From positions 310,001 to 374,000 of the forward strand of contig VLTN01000017.1 in the NCBI GenBank assembly GCA_008330645.1: a stretch of 64,000 nucleotides of DNA. The letters run 5' to 3'. The translations under genes and the position numbers were made by a program. Position 1 is the first letter of the stretch, and every line of letters starts with the position of its first letter. Positions 48,826 through 58,300 of this stretch are shown here, one piece after another. Source of the DNA: Cafeteria roenbergensis. Its lineage: Eukaryota; Sar; Bigyra; Bicosoecida; Cafeteriaceae. Under the pieces are notes generated by a model. That model ran no database searches. It saw only the letters and a program-made list of their open reading frames with translations, and was not told the origin of the DNA.

Positions 48826-49062
48826 ATGCAGGCGCGCGAACACCTCTGCCGCCGCGTCTTGGTGGCGTCGCCGGCCGAAGCAGGGCCGGCGGCCGGCTGC
48901 GACTTTTGCCGCATCAGCGGCACCGTGGTGTTCACGGGGGTGTCGGCCTACATGGTGCACTCATCTTTGAGCAGGACATCGAGCAAGGCGGGCAAGGCCT
49001 CTGGTTTGTTCATGGCCACTGTGTTCGCAGGCCTGGCAGTCGCTCGCTGGCGAACTCCGTGA
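48826..49062 (+). CDS. Small two-TM protein, DMAC1/DUF4536-like
   Basis: A 78-residue frame from the ATG at 48826. After a short polar N-terminus comes CDFCRISGTVVFTGVSAYMV, a Cys-x-x-Cys-Arg then Gly-rich first membrane helix, and a second helix GLFMATVFAGLAVARW that ends at the C-terminus. This matches my memory of DUF4536 (animal DMAC1/TMEM261 and fungal relatives), tiny proteins with CxxCR before the first helix and a Gly-rich second helix. DMAC1 assists assembly of the distal membrane arm of mitochondrial complex I. The protein is short and the call rests on that pattern alone. It is divergent from the RNA methyltransferase gene. Confidence 0.55.
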   Translation: MQAREHLCRRVLVASPAEAGPAAGCDFCRISGTVVFTGVSAYMVHSSLSRTSSKAGKASGLFMATVFAGLAVARWRTP

Positions 49063-49431
49063 TGCGTCGAGCGTGGGCGCAACTTGCGAACATATTTCCG
49101 GCAGCCCGAGGCCGACCGGGCGGGCGCCGCTGTTCCCCCACACACGCACACGAACATGCACATGCAAGTGCGCACGCAAACAAACATTGAAGACGCGGCC
49201 GGCAGCTGCCGCGCTCAGTCCGAGCGGGCGCATCCCTTGAGGATGCTCGCCGTCAGCGCGGCTGCGAAGGGCCGTCGCGGGGAGGGGCACGGGCCGGCGG
49301 CCAGACGCGGAACAGGTGAGAGGCGCGCAGCGAAGTGCCACACCGTGGCCGCGCATTCCGCCGCCAGCGTGGGTTGCGGCGGGGGGGGGGGTCGCTGGCG
49401 CTGCGTTCCAAGCCGAGCACCCGCCGCGCGG
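49063..49431. other. Convergent intergenic region
   Basis: 369 bp between the stops of the small membrane protein and the calmodulin-like gene. It contains an ACAC-rich patch (49136-49170), suggestive of a degraded microsatellite, and a G-run near 49380. No gene is seen. Confidence 0.55.
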
Positions 49432-50396
49432 CTAGTCGAAGCTGTGCTCACCGTAGTCTACGTGGCCATCCTGGGGCTTGGCCACGCGCAGCAGCCACTC
49501 AAACGACGTGGCGTCCAGCTGCGGGGGGCGGCGGTGCGGTTGGGTGCGCCGCCGGGGCATGGGACATTGCATTGGCGGGCCTTTCACGGTCACGCGCTCG
49601 CGCCGCTCCCGCGACCCGCGACCCGCAGCAAGAACAAGGCTGGTTGGCCAGCCCACGCTTCTATCGGCCAGCAGCGACCGGGCCGCGTCTGAACGGCGCG
49701 GCACAAGGGCGTCTTGCGAGGGAGAGCGGCGCGGACGAGCAGTTGCCCTGCCTTGCTGCGCTCACGGCATCCCCTTGGGTTTTCGCCAGCAGTTCCAGGT
49801 CCGAGGCGGACACAAAGCCCTCATCCCCGCCGCGCATGTCGTCCAGAAACACCTGCGGCCAGACCAGGCACAGGTACGGGGGGCATGAGGGGCTAGGCGA
49901 TCGAGTGCCGCGCCCTCCGCGCTGGATCACGCGTTCACAGGGCCGCTTGCGGCGCGCGGGCCGCAGGCCGACAGGGCCAGGAATCTCGCACCTTGAACGC
50001 GTGGTTGATCTCTGTCGCCGCGTCCTTGGCCTTGCACAGCCGCGGAATCACCACGCCGGTCATGACGTTGACAAACTCCTGCAGCGACAGGAACCCGTCG
50101 TAGCGCTTTTCCACCGTCCGCGAGAACATGGCCACGTCGCTCTCCGTCGGGGCGTGGCCCAGTGAGCGCACCGCCTGCGGTGCAGCGGGCAGAATGACGC
50201 CTCGGGCGAGCGAGTCGCGGCGGCAGCGCGCCGCGGGGCCGCGAGCCTGCGCCAGCAGCAACCTGGGGGAGCTCACGCCGATGAACTGCTCCACGTCCAG
50301 GCGGCCATCCCTGTCCTCGTCGAAGAAGGCAAACACCTCCCCCATCTCCACCGCGGCAGCGTCTTCCTCTGGCGGGGCGAGCGAGGGACTCTCCAT
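49432..50396 (-). CDS. Calmodulin-like EF-hand protein
   Basis: Four exons: 50396-50277, 50174-49992, 49852-49766 and 49518-49432. Introns of 102, 139 and 247 bp are all phase 0; donors are GTGAGC, GTGCGA and GTGAGC. The product is about 158 residues, close to calmodulin (149). The four-EF-hand layout is clear: EF1 FAFFDEDRDGRLDVEQFIG is canonical; EF2 around EKRYDGFLSLQEFVNVM lacks the first acidic ligands; EF3 INHAFKVFLDDMRGGDEGF, continuing VSASDLELLA, is loosened; EF4 VAKPQDGHVDYGEHSFD ends the protein. Calcium binding is therefore certain only for EF1 and doubtful for EF2-3. It could be a calmodulin-like sensor, a myosin light chain or a centrin relative. An in-frame upstream ATG at 50474 would add 26 residues. 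It is head-to-head with the PhoD-AnmK gene, 117 bp apart. Confidence 0.82.
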
Positions 50397-50513
50397 CTTG
50401 TGCGTGCCGAGCCAGGGGGCGTCGGCCGAGCGCGATGTGCCGGCAGAGCTGCTGCGGTGCGGCCGTGCTAGCATGCCCGCCGAAAAGGCGCACAAGCCAG
50501 GCTCGGGGCTGCG
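50397..50513. promoter_or_regulatory. Very short divergent promoter region
   Basis: 117 bp between the calmodulin-like ATG (50396, minus) and the PhoD-AnmK ATG (50514, plus). Both promoters must be packed here or within the first exons. Confidence 0.45.
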
Positions 50514-53500
50514 ATGAAGATAGCCCTGGCGGTCGCGTTGGCCATGGCCGCCGGGCGGGGCGGGCTGGCAGCAGGGCCGGAGCTGTGCGCGGTGCGCTGG
50601 GTGTGGACCGGGCCTCCGCACAACGCTTCGGCTGCGGTGGCCTTGGAGGAGCGGCCGGCGGCCGTGAGCCTGGAGTGCGACCGAAAGTCTGCGCGGGTCG
50701 GCCTTCGCATCGTGCAGGAGAGCGGGGCGGCGGTGTCTTGGCGGCCGACGGCCGATTCGCCGATGCCGCTTCCCGGCCGCCGTGTCCTGCACGGCCGCTT
50801 CGCGGCCAACGCCTCCGAGCTCGCCAGGGAGCCGGCGGCGTTTCGCGTGGTTGCGTGCGACCAGGCTTGCGCCCCCGCCCAGGCAGAGTCTTGCTGCGGG
50901 GAGCCGTCTCCCCTGCAGCTGCTCCGGGCCTGGCCGCGGCCCCGGCGCGATGGCTTCGGCGGCTCCCGAGTGGTGATCGGGGCGGCGTCATGCATGCGCA
51001 CGGGCTCCAGGCACCCGGTTCTTGACGTGATGGCCGGCTCGGGCGCTGCGCGGGCTCCTCGCGGGAGCCGCTATCTGGCGCCGCCGCAGCCCGACGTGTT
51101 CCTCCTCACGGGCGACCGAAACTACGCCGACACGCCGGGGCCCGACGCCGCGCGCGTGGCAGCGGCCTACGCGAGGTCCATGGGATCCGCCGGGCAGGCC
51201 CGCTGGCTGGGGAGCGTGCCTGTGGTGGCCACGTTCAGCGACCACGATTTTGCCGGGGACAACTCCGACGGCGACGCCCCGGCAGCGCCCGCCTCCCGGC
51301 TGCTCCACCACATCGTCGCGCCCGAGCCGCAGCCTGTTCTCGGCCCCCGCAGCAGCGCGCCCCTGCCGCAGCAGCGGGCCCTCGCCGCGGGGTGGGAGCC
51401 GAGCGTGCCGGCGCCGCAGCGGGCCGTCACTCAGGCCTTCTCAGTGGGTCGCGTGCGGGTGCTCGTGCCGGATATGCGATCCTTCCGCAGCCCCGTGCGG
51501 TGGCGCGACGGCCCGGGGAAGCGTCTCCTGGGCGCCGACCAGCTCGCGTGGGTTCTGGCGGAGGCGGAGGCCGCGCTGCGTCCCGGAGGCGGCCACGTGC
51601 TTGTGGCGCTCGTGTTCGAGCTGCCCTGGGCAGTCAGGGGTGCGAAGTGGGGGGCGTTCGAGGCAGAGCGAGCCCGCATCCTCAGGGGACTGCGCTGTGG
51701 CGCGGCTGCAGCGGAGGCCGCCGGTTGGCCCTGCCCCACTCAGCACCATAACGAGTCGGCACCGTCCCACCCTGAGGCGTGGTGGACGGGAGCAAGCCTC
51801 GACCGCAGGGTCGTCATCGTGAGCGGCGACGCGCACATGCTGGCCGCAGACACGGGGGCGAACAGTCCGGGGGGGCTCCCCCTGCTGCAAGCCGCCGCCC
51901 TGGATGCGCCGGGCTCCGTGAAGGGCGGGCCATACACCCACGGCCCCGTCCCCGGGAGCGGCCAGTTCGCCACGGTGGAGGTGACAGACCTCGGCAGAGA
52001 CGCCAACGCTGTTGGCAGAGCCGTGGCCCGGTCAGGGCGCCACGTCATCGACCCAGCCAGCGGCGCAGGCATCTGCCTCCGATTCACGGGCTGGCGCGTC
52101 CCCCGGTCGGAGAGCGGCTGGCCCCGCAATGGCTGGAGCACGGGGGCGTCGGCTCTGCCGGAGGGCCTTGCGGAGCCTGTGCTGGTCTTCGACACGTGCG
52201 ACGCGAGCGTGAGCCTGGCGATGGGGAGGGTGGCGGAGGCGGTGTGGGGCGCAGGTCAGGGCCCCGAGGGCCGTGGGCGGGGCCCTGGGGGCCGTGGGCG
52301 GGGCCCCGAGGGCTGCGTGGGAGGGCCTGTCGAGGGCGGCGGCGCGAGGGCGGCCAGTGTGAACGCCGACGGAGCCAGCGAATGGGACAGAGCCGGCGCG
52401 GGGCGCTGTGCGCAGTCGGGCACCGATGCGCCGCTCGCTGCCCAGGCGGGCACCGACCCGGTGCTCTGGCCGCCGACCTGGCGAGATGCTGGCGCGACCG
52501 ACGGCGCTTCCGGTGGCGGCGCGAGTGCTGGGCAGAGCTGGCCGCAGCAGTGGCTGGGCAAGGCGGTGGCGTTTGGCCCGCGCGCAGCCGTGTCGTGGCT
52601 CCGGGACGGCAAGGCGGTCCAGAGGGCCACGGTGGCGGCGCAGACGTTGCTCGTCCGCGCGCTGCGATGGTGGTCTGGGGAGGAGCTGGGGCGCTGTCTG
52701 GATGAGTGCGTGGAGCCGTGGGCTCGCGTGGCCTCCCCTGCAGAGGCCGCGGCGGTGGGCGGGGACGGGCTGCGCCGTGACAGTGAGGGCCGGGTTGACG
52801 GCGGCTCGCTGCTCGCCCTTCTTGGCCTGAGGTATCCCAGCGACCAGCTGGTGGCGCTGGTGGACTGTGGATGCCTGCCACCGGCCGCCGCGGACTTGGT
52901 GCTGGCTCTCAGCGACTGCGGCAACGGCCGCATGCTCAGCCAGCAGCTTGCCTGGCTGGTCTCACCGCGCGAGAGCGAGCGGGGCCGGGTTCGCCGGTCG
53001 ACTGTGGTGCTGCTTGCCGGGTTGGTGGTCTCCGTCGCAGCGCTGGCGCTTGGCACCGTGGCGGGGGTGGCGGCAGTGGCCGTTTGCGCGTGCCGCTGGC
53101 GGCGCCGGGCTAAGCGGTCGAGCCTGATTGCTGCGTCTGCGCCCGCCCCCCCCGACGCACAGCGTTCCCTCGCACCAGGGAAGCGCGCTGGCGCTTCGTC
53201 GGCCAGCAGCCTCCAGGCAGGCAGTGGCGCAGATGACGAGCTGCCGCCGGCTGCGGAGGATCCCGCGTCCCCCTCATCGCCAGCGGCGCCCGTGCGTGCA
53301 GGGCGGTTCCCCGCAGGAGCCGTGTCGGCGATAGGGCTCATGTCGGGCACAAGCCGCGACGGCGTGGACGCTGCCGCCATCGTGACGGACGGCGTGCGCG
53401 TGTTGGAGCTGGGGCCCGCCGTGACGGTGCCGTACTCGGCGGAGCAGGCAGCTTCGCTGGAGGCGGCCGTGACAGCAACCCGCCGCTGCGCCCTCTCCGG

Positions 53501-54881
53501 CAAGGAGGTGCCCGCCCATGTCGTTGCCGCCGCTTGTGACGCTCTCGAGGCCGTCGAGGCGGCCGCCCTGGCCAAGGTGGCGGCGCTGGTCGACCGCAAG
53601 GCGGAGTTCGCCCACTGGCCGAGGCGCCGGCTCGTCGGCTTCCACGGCCACACGCTGTTCCACGACCCAGACGGCGAGGCCGGTCCGCGGCGGACCCTGC
53701 AGATTTCGCGGGCGGGGTCCCACGCGGCGCGGCACGCCGGCTGGGCCATGTTCCACGACTTCCGAGCGGCGGACTTTGCCTCCGGAGGTCAGGGTGCTCC
53801 GCTGGCTCCCGTGTTCCACGCATGCATGGCTCTGAACGGGCCCACCAGCCGAGCCGAAGGCCGGGCGCGACGCGGGTGCGTCGTTGTCATCAACATCGGC
53901 GGGGTGTCGAACCTCACTCTGGTCGCTGAGGAGGCGGCAGAGCTCGTGGCGCTCCCAGCACCGGACGCAGCAGACGCCGGCCAGGCGGCTGACCTGTCCA
54001 AGGCGCGCCTTCGCAATGCTCTGTTCGCGACTGACGCCGGCCCAGGAAACGCCCTGCTCGACGACTTGGTGCGGGCCGAGGCGACGAGGCGCCCGTGTAT
54101 GGCTGCGCGGCCGGCTGAGCCAGCCACAGCACCCCCCGCGCGCACGGACCCTGAGAGAAGGGTGGGCGCATCGAGTGAGTCGGGGTCCGGCGAGGATGCG
54201 GACGCGGATGCGGATGCGGATGCGGATGCGGATGCGGATGCGGATGCGGATGCGGATGCGGATGCGGATGCGGATGCGGATGCGGATGCGGATGCGGATG
54301 CGGATGCGGATGCGGATGCGGATGCGGAGGTGGGGGTGGAGGCGCAGCCAAAGACCGCTGCGGCGGAGGCGCTCGAAGCTGGGTTCGACGTTGGCGGCAG
54401 GCTGGCGAGCGGAGGGCGGCCCAACGCCGAGGCACTCGGCCGCTGGGCCAAGGCTGACGCGTTCGCGAGCAGGCTCCCGCCCAAGTCGCTCGACCGAGAC
54501 GCCTACGCCTTCGTCGGGAGGGAGGCCGAGGCGGCGGTCAGGGAGGGCCGCTGGTCGCTGGAAGACGCGGCAGCCTCGCTTGCCTGCTTCACAGCGGAAC
54601 GGCTCGCGCGCGAGACCGAGGCTTGCACCCGCGCCACTGGCCACGCTCCGGGGCTGGCCATCGTCTGCGGGGGGGGGCGCAAGAATTCGCGCATCATGGC
54701 GGAGCTTCGGGCGCGCATGCCCTGCGAGGTCCACTCAGCGGAGGAGGCAGGCTGGGACGGCGACGCTGTAGAGGCCCAGGCCTTTGCGCTGCTAGCTGCG
54801 CGCTGTGACCGCTCCCTGCCGTCGTCGTTCCCGTCCACAACCGGCTGCCCGGCGCCGGTCGTGGCAGGGGTGCGCGCTTGA
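50514..54881 (+). CDS. PhoD-like phosphatase - TM - anhydro-N-acetylmuramic acid kinase (AnmK) fusion
   Basis: One open frame of 1455 residues. A signal peptide ([20 protein letters not shown]) leads into a PhoD/alkaline-phosphatase-D-like region with [14 protein letters not shown] (near 200), [29 protein letters not shown] and [10 protein letters not shown], the metal-site motifs of that family. A Gly/Arg-rich linker and helical region follow, then one TM helix ([20 protein letters not shown], ~832-862) with a basic inner flank. The C-terminal ~500 residues are Anm[72 protein letters not shown] (catalytic Asp1174), IVCGGGRKN and [11 protein letters not shown]. AnmK phosphorylates and opens anhydroMurNAc released from peptidoglycan. 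The topology puts PhoD outside or in a lumen and the kinase in the cytosol. This suggests recovery of sugars from digested bacterial walls (inference). An (Ala-Asp)n run interrupts AnmK. Confidence 0.87.
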   Translation: MKIALAVALAMAAGRGGLAAGPELCAVRWVWTGPPHNASAAVALEERPAAVSLECDRKSARVGLRIVQESGAAVSWRPTADSPMPLPGRRVLHGRFAANASELAREPAAFRVVACDQACAPAQAESCCGEPSPLQLLRAWPRPRRDGFGGSRVVIGAASCMRTGSRHPVLDVMAGSGAARAPRGSRYLAPPQPDVFLLTGDRNYADTPGPDAARVAAAYARSMGSAGQARWLGSVPVVATFSDHDFAGDNSDGDAPAAPASRLLHHIVAPEPQPVLGPRSSAPLPQQRALAAGWEPSVPAPQRAVTQAFSVGRVRVLVPDMRSFRSPVRWRDGPGKRLLGADQLAWVLAEAEAALRPGGGHVLVALVFELPWAVRGAKWGAFEAERARILRGLRCGAAAAEAAGWPCPTQHHNESAPSHPEAWWTGASLDRRVVIVSGDAHMLAADTGANSPGGLPLLQAAALDAPGSVKGGPYTHGPVPGSGQFATVEVTDLGRDANAVGRAVARSGRHVIDPASGAGICLRFTGWRVPRSESGWPRNGWSTGASALPEGLAEPVLVFDTCDASVSLAMGRVAEAVWGAGQGPEGRGRGPGGRGRGPEGCVGGPVEGGGARAASVNADGASEWDRAGAGRCAQSGTDAPLAAQAGTDPVLWPPTWRDAGATDGASGGGASAGQSWPQQWLGKAVAFGPRAAVSWLRDGKAVQRATVAAQTLLVRALRWWSGEELGRCLDECVEPWARVASPAEAAAVGGDGLRRDSEGRVDGGSLLALLGLRYPSDQLVALVDCGCLPPAAADLVLALSDCGNGRMLSQQLAWLVSPRESERGRVRRSTVVLLAGLVVSVAALALGTVAGVAAVAVCACRWRRRAKRSSLIAASAPAPPDAQRSLAPGKRAGASSASSLQAGSGADDELPPAAEDPASPSSPAAPVRAGRFPAGAVSAIGLMSGTSRDGVDAAAIVTDGVRVLELGPAVTVPYSAEQAASLEAAVTATRRCALSGKEVPAHVVAAACDALEAVEAAALAKVAALVDRKAEFAHWPRRRLVGFHGHTLFHDPDGEAGPRRTLQISRAGSHAARHAGWAMFHDFRAADFASGGQGAPLAPVFHACMALNGPTSRAEGRARRGCVVVINIGGVSNLTLVAEEAAELVALPAPDAADAGQAADLSKARLRNALFATDAGPGNALLDDLVRAEATRRPCMAARPAEPATAPPARTDPERRVGASSESGSGEDADADADADADADADADADADADADADADADADADADADADADAEVGVEAQPKTAAAEALEAGFDVGGRLASGGRPNAEALGRWAKADAFASRLPPKSLDRDAYAFVGREAEAAVREGRWSLEDAAASLACFTAERLARETEACTRATGHAPGLAIVCGGGRKNSRIMAELRARMPCEVHSAEEAGWDGDAVEAQAFALLAARCDRSLPSSFPSTTGCPAPVVAGVRA
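52259..52318 (+). repeat. Three tandem ~21-bp GC-rich repeats
   Basis: GGCCC(C/T)GAGGGCCGTGGGCG-type units repeated about three times, encoding GRGRGP(E/G)G-like turns in the linker between the PhoD-like and TM regions. Confidence 0.75.
54198..54323 (+). repeat. (GCGGAT)20 hexanucleotide microsatellite, coding (Ala-Asp)n
   Basis: One GCGGAC followed by 20 perfect copies of GCGGAT (54204-54323), in frame, giving about 21 Ala-Asp pairs at residues ~1229-1270. The perfection at DNA level indicates recent slippage. The unit length keeps the frame whatever the copy number. Confidence 0.97.
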
Positions 54882-55059
54882 CCAAGCTGCGTGCTGTTCG
54901 ACTCGCGCCTCGCCCAGTAACCTGTTGGTTTGAGTTGCGGGTCACCTGCCGCGTTCGCCTCGTGCGAAAACAGCGTGCGAAGGGCGCTGCAACCGGCGGG
55001 CAGCGGATGCGAGTGTGGACAGGTTCCATATTTGAAATTCATGACGGAAGACACGGTTT

Positions 55060-55132
55060 GGCACGGTAGCTTAGTTGGTTAGAGCGCGGGCCTTTTAAGC
55101 CCGATGTCGCGGGTTCGAGTCCCGCTCGCGCC
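55060..55132 (+). tRNA. tRNA-Lys (anticodon TTT, i.e. UUU)
   Basis: Full cloverleaf with no intron. Acceptor stem 55060-55066 / 55126-55132 has one A-C mismatch at pair 4-69 and a terminal G-U. The D stem is GCTT/GAGC, the anticodon stem CGGGC/GCCCG with loop CTTTTAA (anticodon 55094-55096), and the T stem GCGGG/CCCGC with loop TTCGAGT. The A box (TAGCTTAGTTGG) and B box (GGTTCGAGTCC) are good. The base at the discriminator position (55133) is T, unusual for tRNA-Lys, and CCA is not encoded. It reads AAA/AAG codons. Confidence 0.95.
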
Positions 55133-55141
55133 TGTATACCA

Positions 55142-55153
55142 TTTTCCTTTTTT
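55142..55153 (+). terminator. RNA polymerase III terminator of tRNA-Lys
   Basis: TTTTCC followed by TTTTTT, starting 9 nt after the tRNA. A run of four and a run of six T in a GC-rich context is a standard Pol III stop. Confidence 0.85.
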
Positions 55154-55387
55154 CCACCTCACCGCCAAGGGTCGTCGCCAGCATGCCACGTCAAGGCCGT
55201 TGTTCTCACCCGGCAACGGTACGGCAAGGGCACGAGCATCGGGGTGGGCGTGGGGGGAGCAGCTCCCGACCCCGCCTGGTCGGGCGGGGCGGGGCGGCCC
55301 AAGTCTGCAAGCAGGCGCTCAGTGGCGCTGGCAGAGGCAAGTTGCGAAAGCCAGCAACATTTTGCGCACAACGCGCCGGGCCCCGCC

Positions 55388-58300
55388 ATGGCATCCCGAC
55401 CCGCGGACGCCGCCGCCCAGTCTGCGGCACACTTCAAGGTGCTGACGGCGCCGGGCCAACGCTGCGACGAGGACGTGCTCGAAATGATGCACTGTGAGCA
55501 GCAGCGGATCCATGAAGCTTCCGATTGCTCGCGCAGAACTGGCTGACCGCGCCTCGCATCTCGCGGCCACGGAGGCGCGCGGCGACCGGGGCCGCGCGTG
55601 GCCTCGCTGGCAGCAGCTTCGAAGCGCTGTGCTGCCGTGCGAGCGGGGGCACAGTGCGATTGGGAACGGGCGTCATCGTTGCGCTCCGGCCGTCCTCGAG
55701 CCAGTGTGTTTGCGCTCAGGGCAATAGCTCACGGGACGCCCGCAGGACGGAGGGGTCGCCGCCTCTTGCGCTATTGCACCTACTTGCTTTGGGGGGAGGG
55801 GGGGGGGCTCGTGAAATCACGCGGCCTGCGCTCTCTGTAAGGCTTGACCGCCTCTCGATGAAAGCTTGCTGTTCCTGCTCGCGCGTCGGCCGCCAACGCG
55901 ACCCGCAGACGCGTCCGACTCTGGAAGTGGTGGCAAGGCCAGCGCGGGGACTTCTGGCAACGCTCAGGGGCTCCCGTATCCGGACAGCGACCCGCTGCCG
56001 CTGCCGGACGTGGTGATGCGAGCCAGTGCGCACCCGCCGCGCACGGAGCTGGACGACGTTACCGCGGGGCCGCTCCGCCTGGCCCTGTTGACTGGCTTGT
56101 CGGATGTGCAGCCAGCGCGCCTGCGCGACGTTCTGCCCGGAGCAGCAGGCGAGACCCTCTCCAGGGAGTCGTTCATCTCGGGAGTGCTTCGGCTTCTGGC
56201 AGAGCCGGGGTCCCACCCGCCGGTCACCGCGGCGGCCGCGAGGCCTGCTCTCAGCGCCCTGTTTGACAGCCTCGACGTGGACGCGAGCGGGGGCCTTGAC
56301 ACGGCTGAGATGTGCGCCGGCGTCCTCCTCCTCTCACGCGCCCCCCACCAGGCCAGGGCGGACGCCACCTTTGCTCTCGCGGCCGCGTGGTCCTCCCCCC
56401 TGCACCACAGCCGCCCGGCCCACGGCGTGCCCGCGGCTGCCCTGGCCGCCTGCCTGGCCCCCTCCATGTCCCTGCTTCTCCAGGAGCGCCCCTCCGTGAT
56501 GTCGCGGACTCTCGTCACGGCCAAGTCGGCCGACGTCGAGGGCGCAGCTGCGCCCAGCGCGCGCTTCCTGGCGCGGGCTGTGGCCGCCGCGGCCAGCGCC
56601 GGGTCGTCGGCGTCGGGTGGCCGCGGAGACGGCGTGGTGGCGCTCGCTGCCTGGCGTGCTCTCTGCGCCAAGGCGGCAGCAGCGGGGGCCCAGCTGGCCC
56701 GGGCGGAGGCGGCGGCCATCGGCAGAGAGCAGGCCCGCTTCGAGCGGGGCACGGCGGAACATTCCGCCGCGGCCGCGCGCCTCGCCAGGTCCCAAGAGGC
56801 GGCCTCCACTGGCCTGCTGGCGGCCGTGGCCTTGGTCAAGCTCGCCGCGCAGGCCATCAGCCAGCCGGGCGTCACCCTCCCTCGCATCCCCCCCGCCGCC
56901 CCGGCGACCGGCCCCAAGGCTGGGTCCCAGCCAGCCTCCGACGCGCCGGAGGAGATCGACGCCGACGCCCTTCCGCGCTTCCCGGGCACGGCCAAGGCTC
57001 GCCGGCAGGGCTCGGCCGCCGGGCAGGCCGCGCCCTACCCCACCGCGGCCTCGGTCGCGGCGCCTGGTGGCGCCCCCGCGAACGCTCCCGGGCCCATTGC
57101 CATGCAGGCTGCGGCCTCCCTGCCGGACGCTGGCCAGCCGCCCCCGCCGCCCTACTCCGCCGCTGACGAGGCGGCGGCCCCCCGAGCTGCCCGCCGCGCC
57201 TCCGTCGGCTCCGCCCAGTCGGGCGCGGCACCACCCCCGCTGCAGGCCGGCGTGTCCTCCACCGACGCCTCCGGCCGCCGCGCCGCCCTGGCCAACCTCT
57301 CTGCCAACGTGGCCAGTCTCGCGGCTCGCATGGGCCTGGACAGCGTTCCGCTCGACGCCCTCTCTCGAGCCTTCGCCCTCGTGGGGGTGCCGCTGCAGCA
57401 CAGCGCTGCAACGCACCGCCCAGCCGCCCCGTCGGCTGCGCTCCCGGGACGGCGGGACGCCCCAGGCAAGACGCACCGCGTGTCTTCGACGCAATTCGCC
57501 GCGGCCGTCTCCAACGCCGCCATGGCTGCAGGGACTGTCGCCGATCCCGACGCCGTCCGCACCGCCTTCCGGGCCATGGACACCAGCTCCGACGGCAGCG
57601 TGTCCTCGGCCGAGGTGGCTGTCGGAGTGGTGGTGCTCAGCGCGTCGACGCCCAGCGCGAGGGCGGAGCGTATCTTCGCGCTGTTCGACATTGACGGCGA
57701 CGGCCGCGTGTCGCAGCTGGAGCTCACCGCCTGCCTCGCCTCCCTCTTCCGGCTGGCCGCCGCCGTGGACGAGTCCTGCCTCGGCGACGTCGCCTCAGGG
57801 CCGGGCGAGCTCGCCGTGCTGACGGCGCAGGAGGTCATGGAGCAGAGCGACGTCGACAGGGACGGCTTCATCGACAGGGAGGAGTGGCGAGCTTGGATCG
57901 CGGGCCGAGCCTCAGGGCGGGGCAGCAGCAGTGCCGCCGCCGCCGCCGCGGCCGGCCGCTCGGCCGCAGATGCGGCAGCGGCAGAGCTCGTGGCCCTGGT
58001 CGGGAAGGGCCTGCTCTCCGCGCAGGCGCTGCAGGTGGCTCGGGACGACGGCTCTGCCGGCGCAAGCTGCCTCGGCCTCGATGCCGGGCCGGAGGACGTC
58101 GACGGCCACACGGCGCTGCGCCGCCGCCCCGGCCTTCTCCGCGCCGTGCTCGGCATCCGCGGGGCCACGCCGGAGCAGCTGGCCGGGCGGGTGCAGCGGG
58201 CAGCGGGGCCGGACGGCCTGATCTCCATGGACACGCTGGGCCCTGCGCTGGACGGGCTGGCCGACCAGGGGCCCCAGCGAGGGCTCTTCGTCGGCGCCAG

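Noticed and set aside
54192-54330. Hexamer tract as a CRISPR or minisatellite array
   Set aside because: Six-base perfect units without spacers, in frame in a coding exon: a coding microsatellite.
55598-55840. 81-codon plus-strand frame after the tRNA
   Set aside because: Lies between the tentative first exon and main exon of the EF-hand gene; basic, no motif, more likely intronic.
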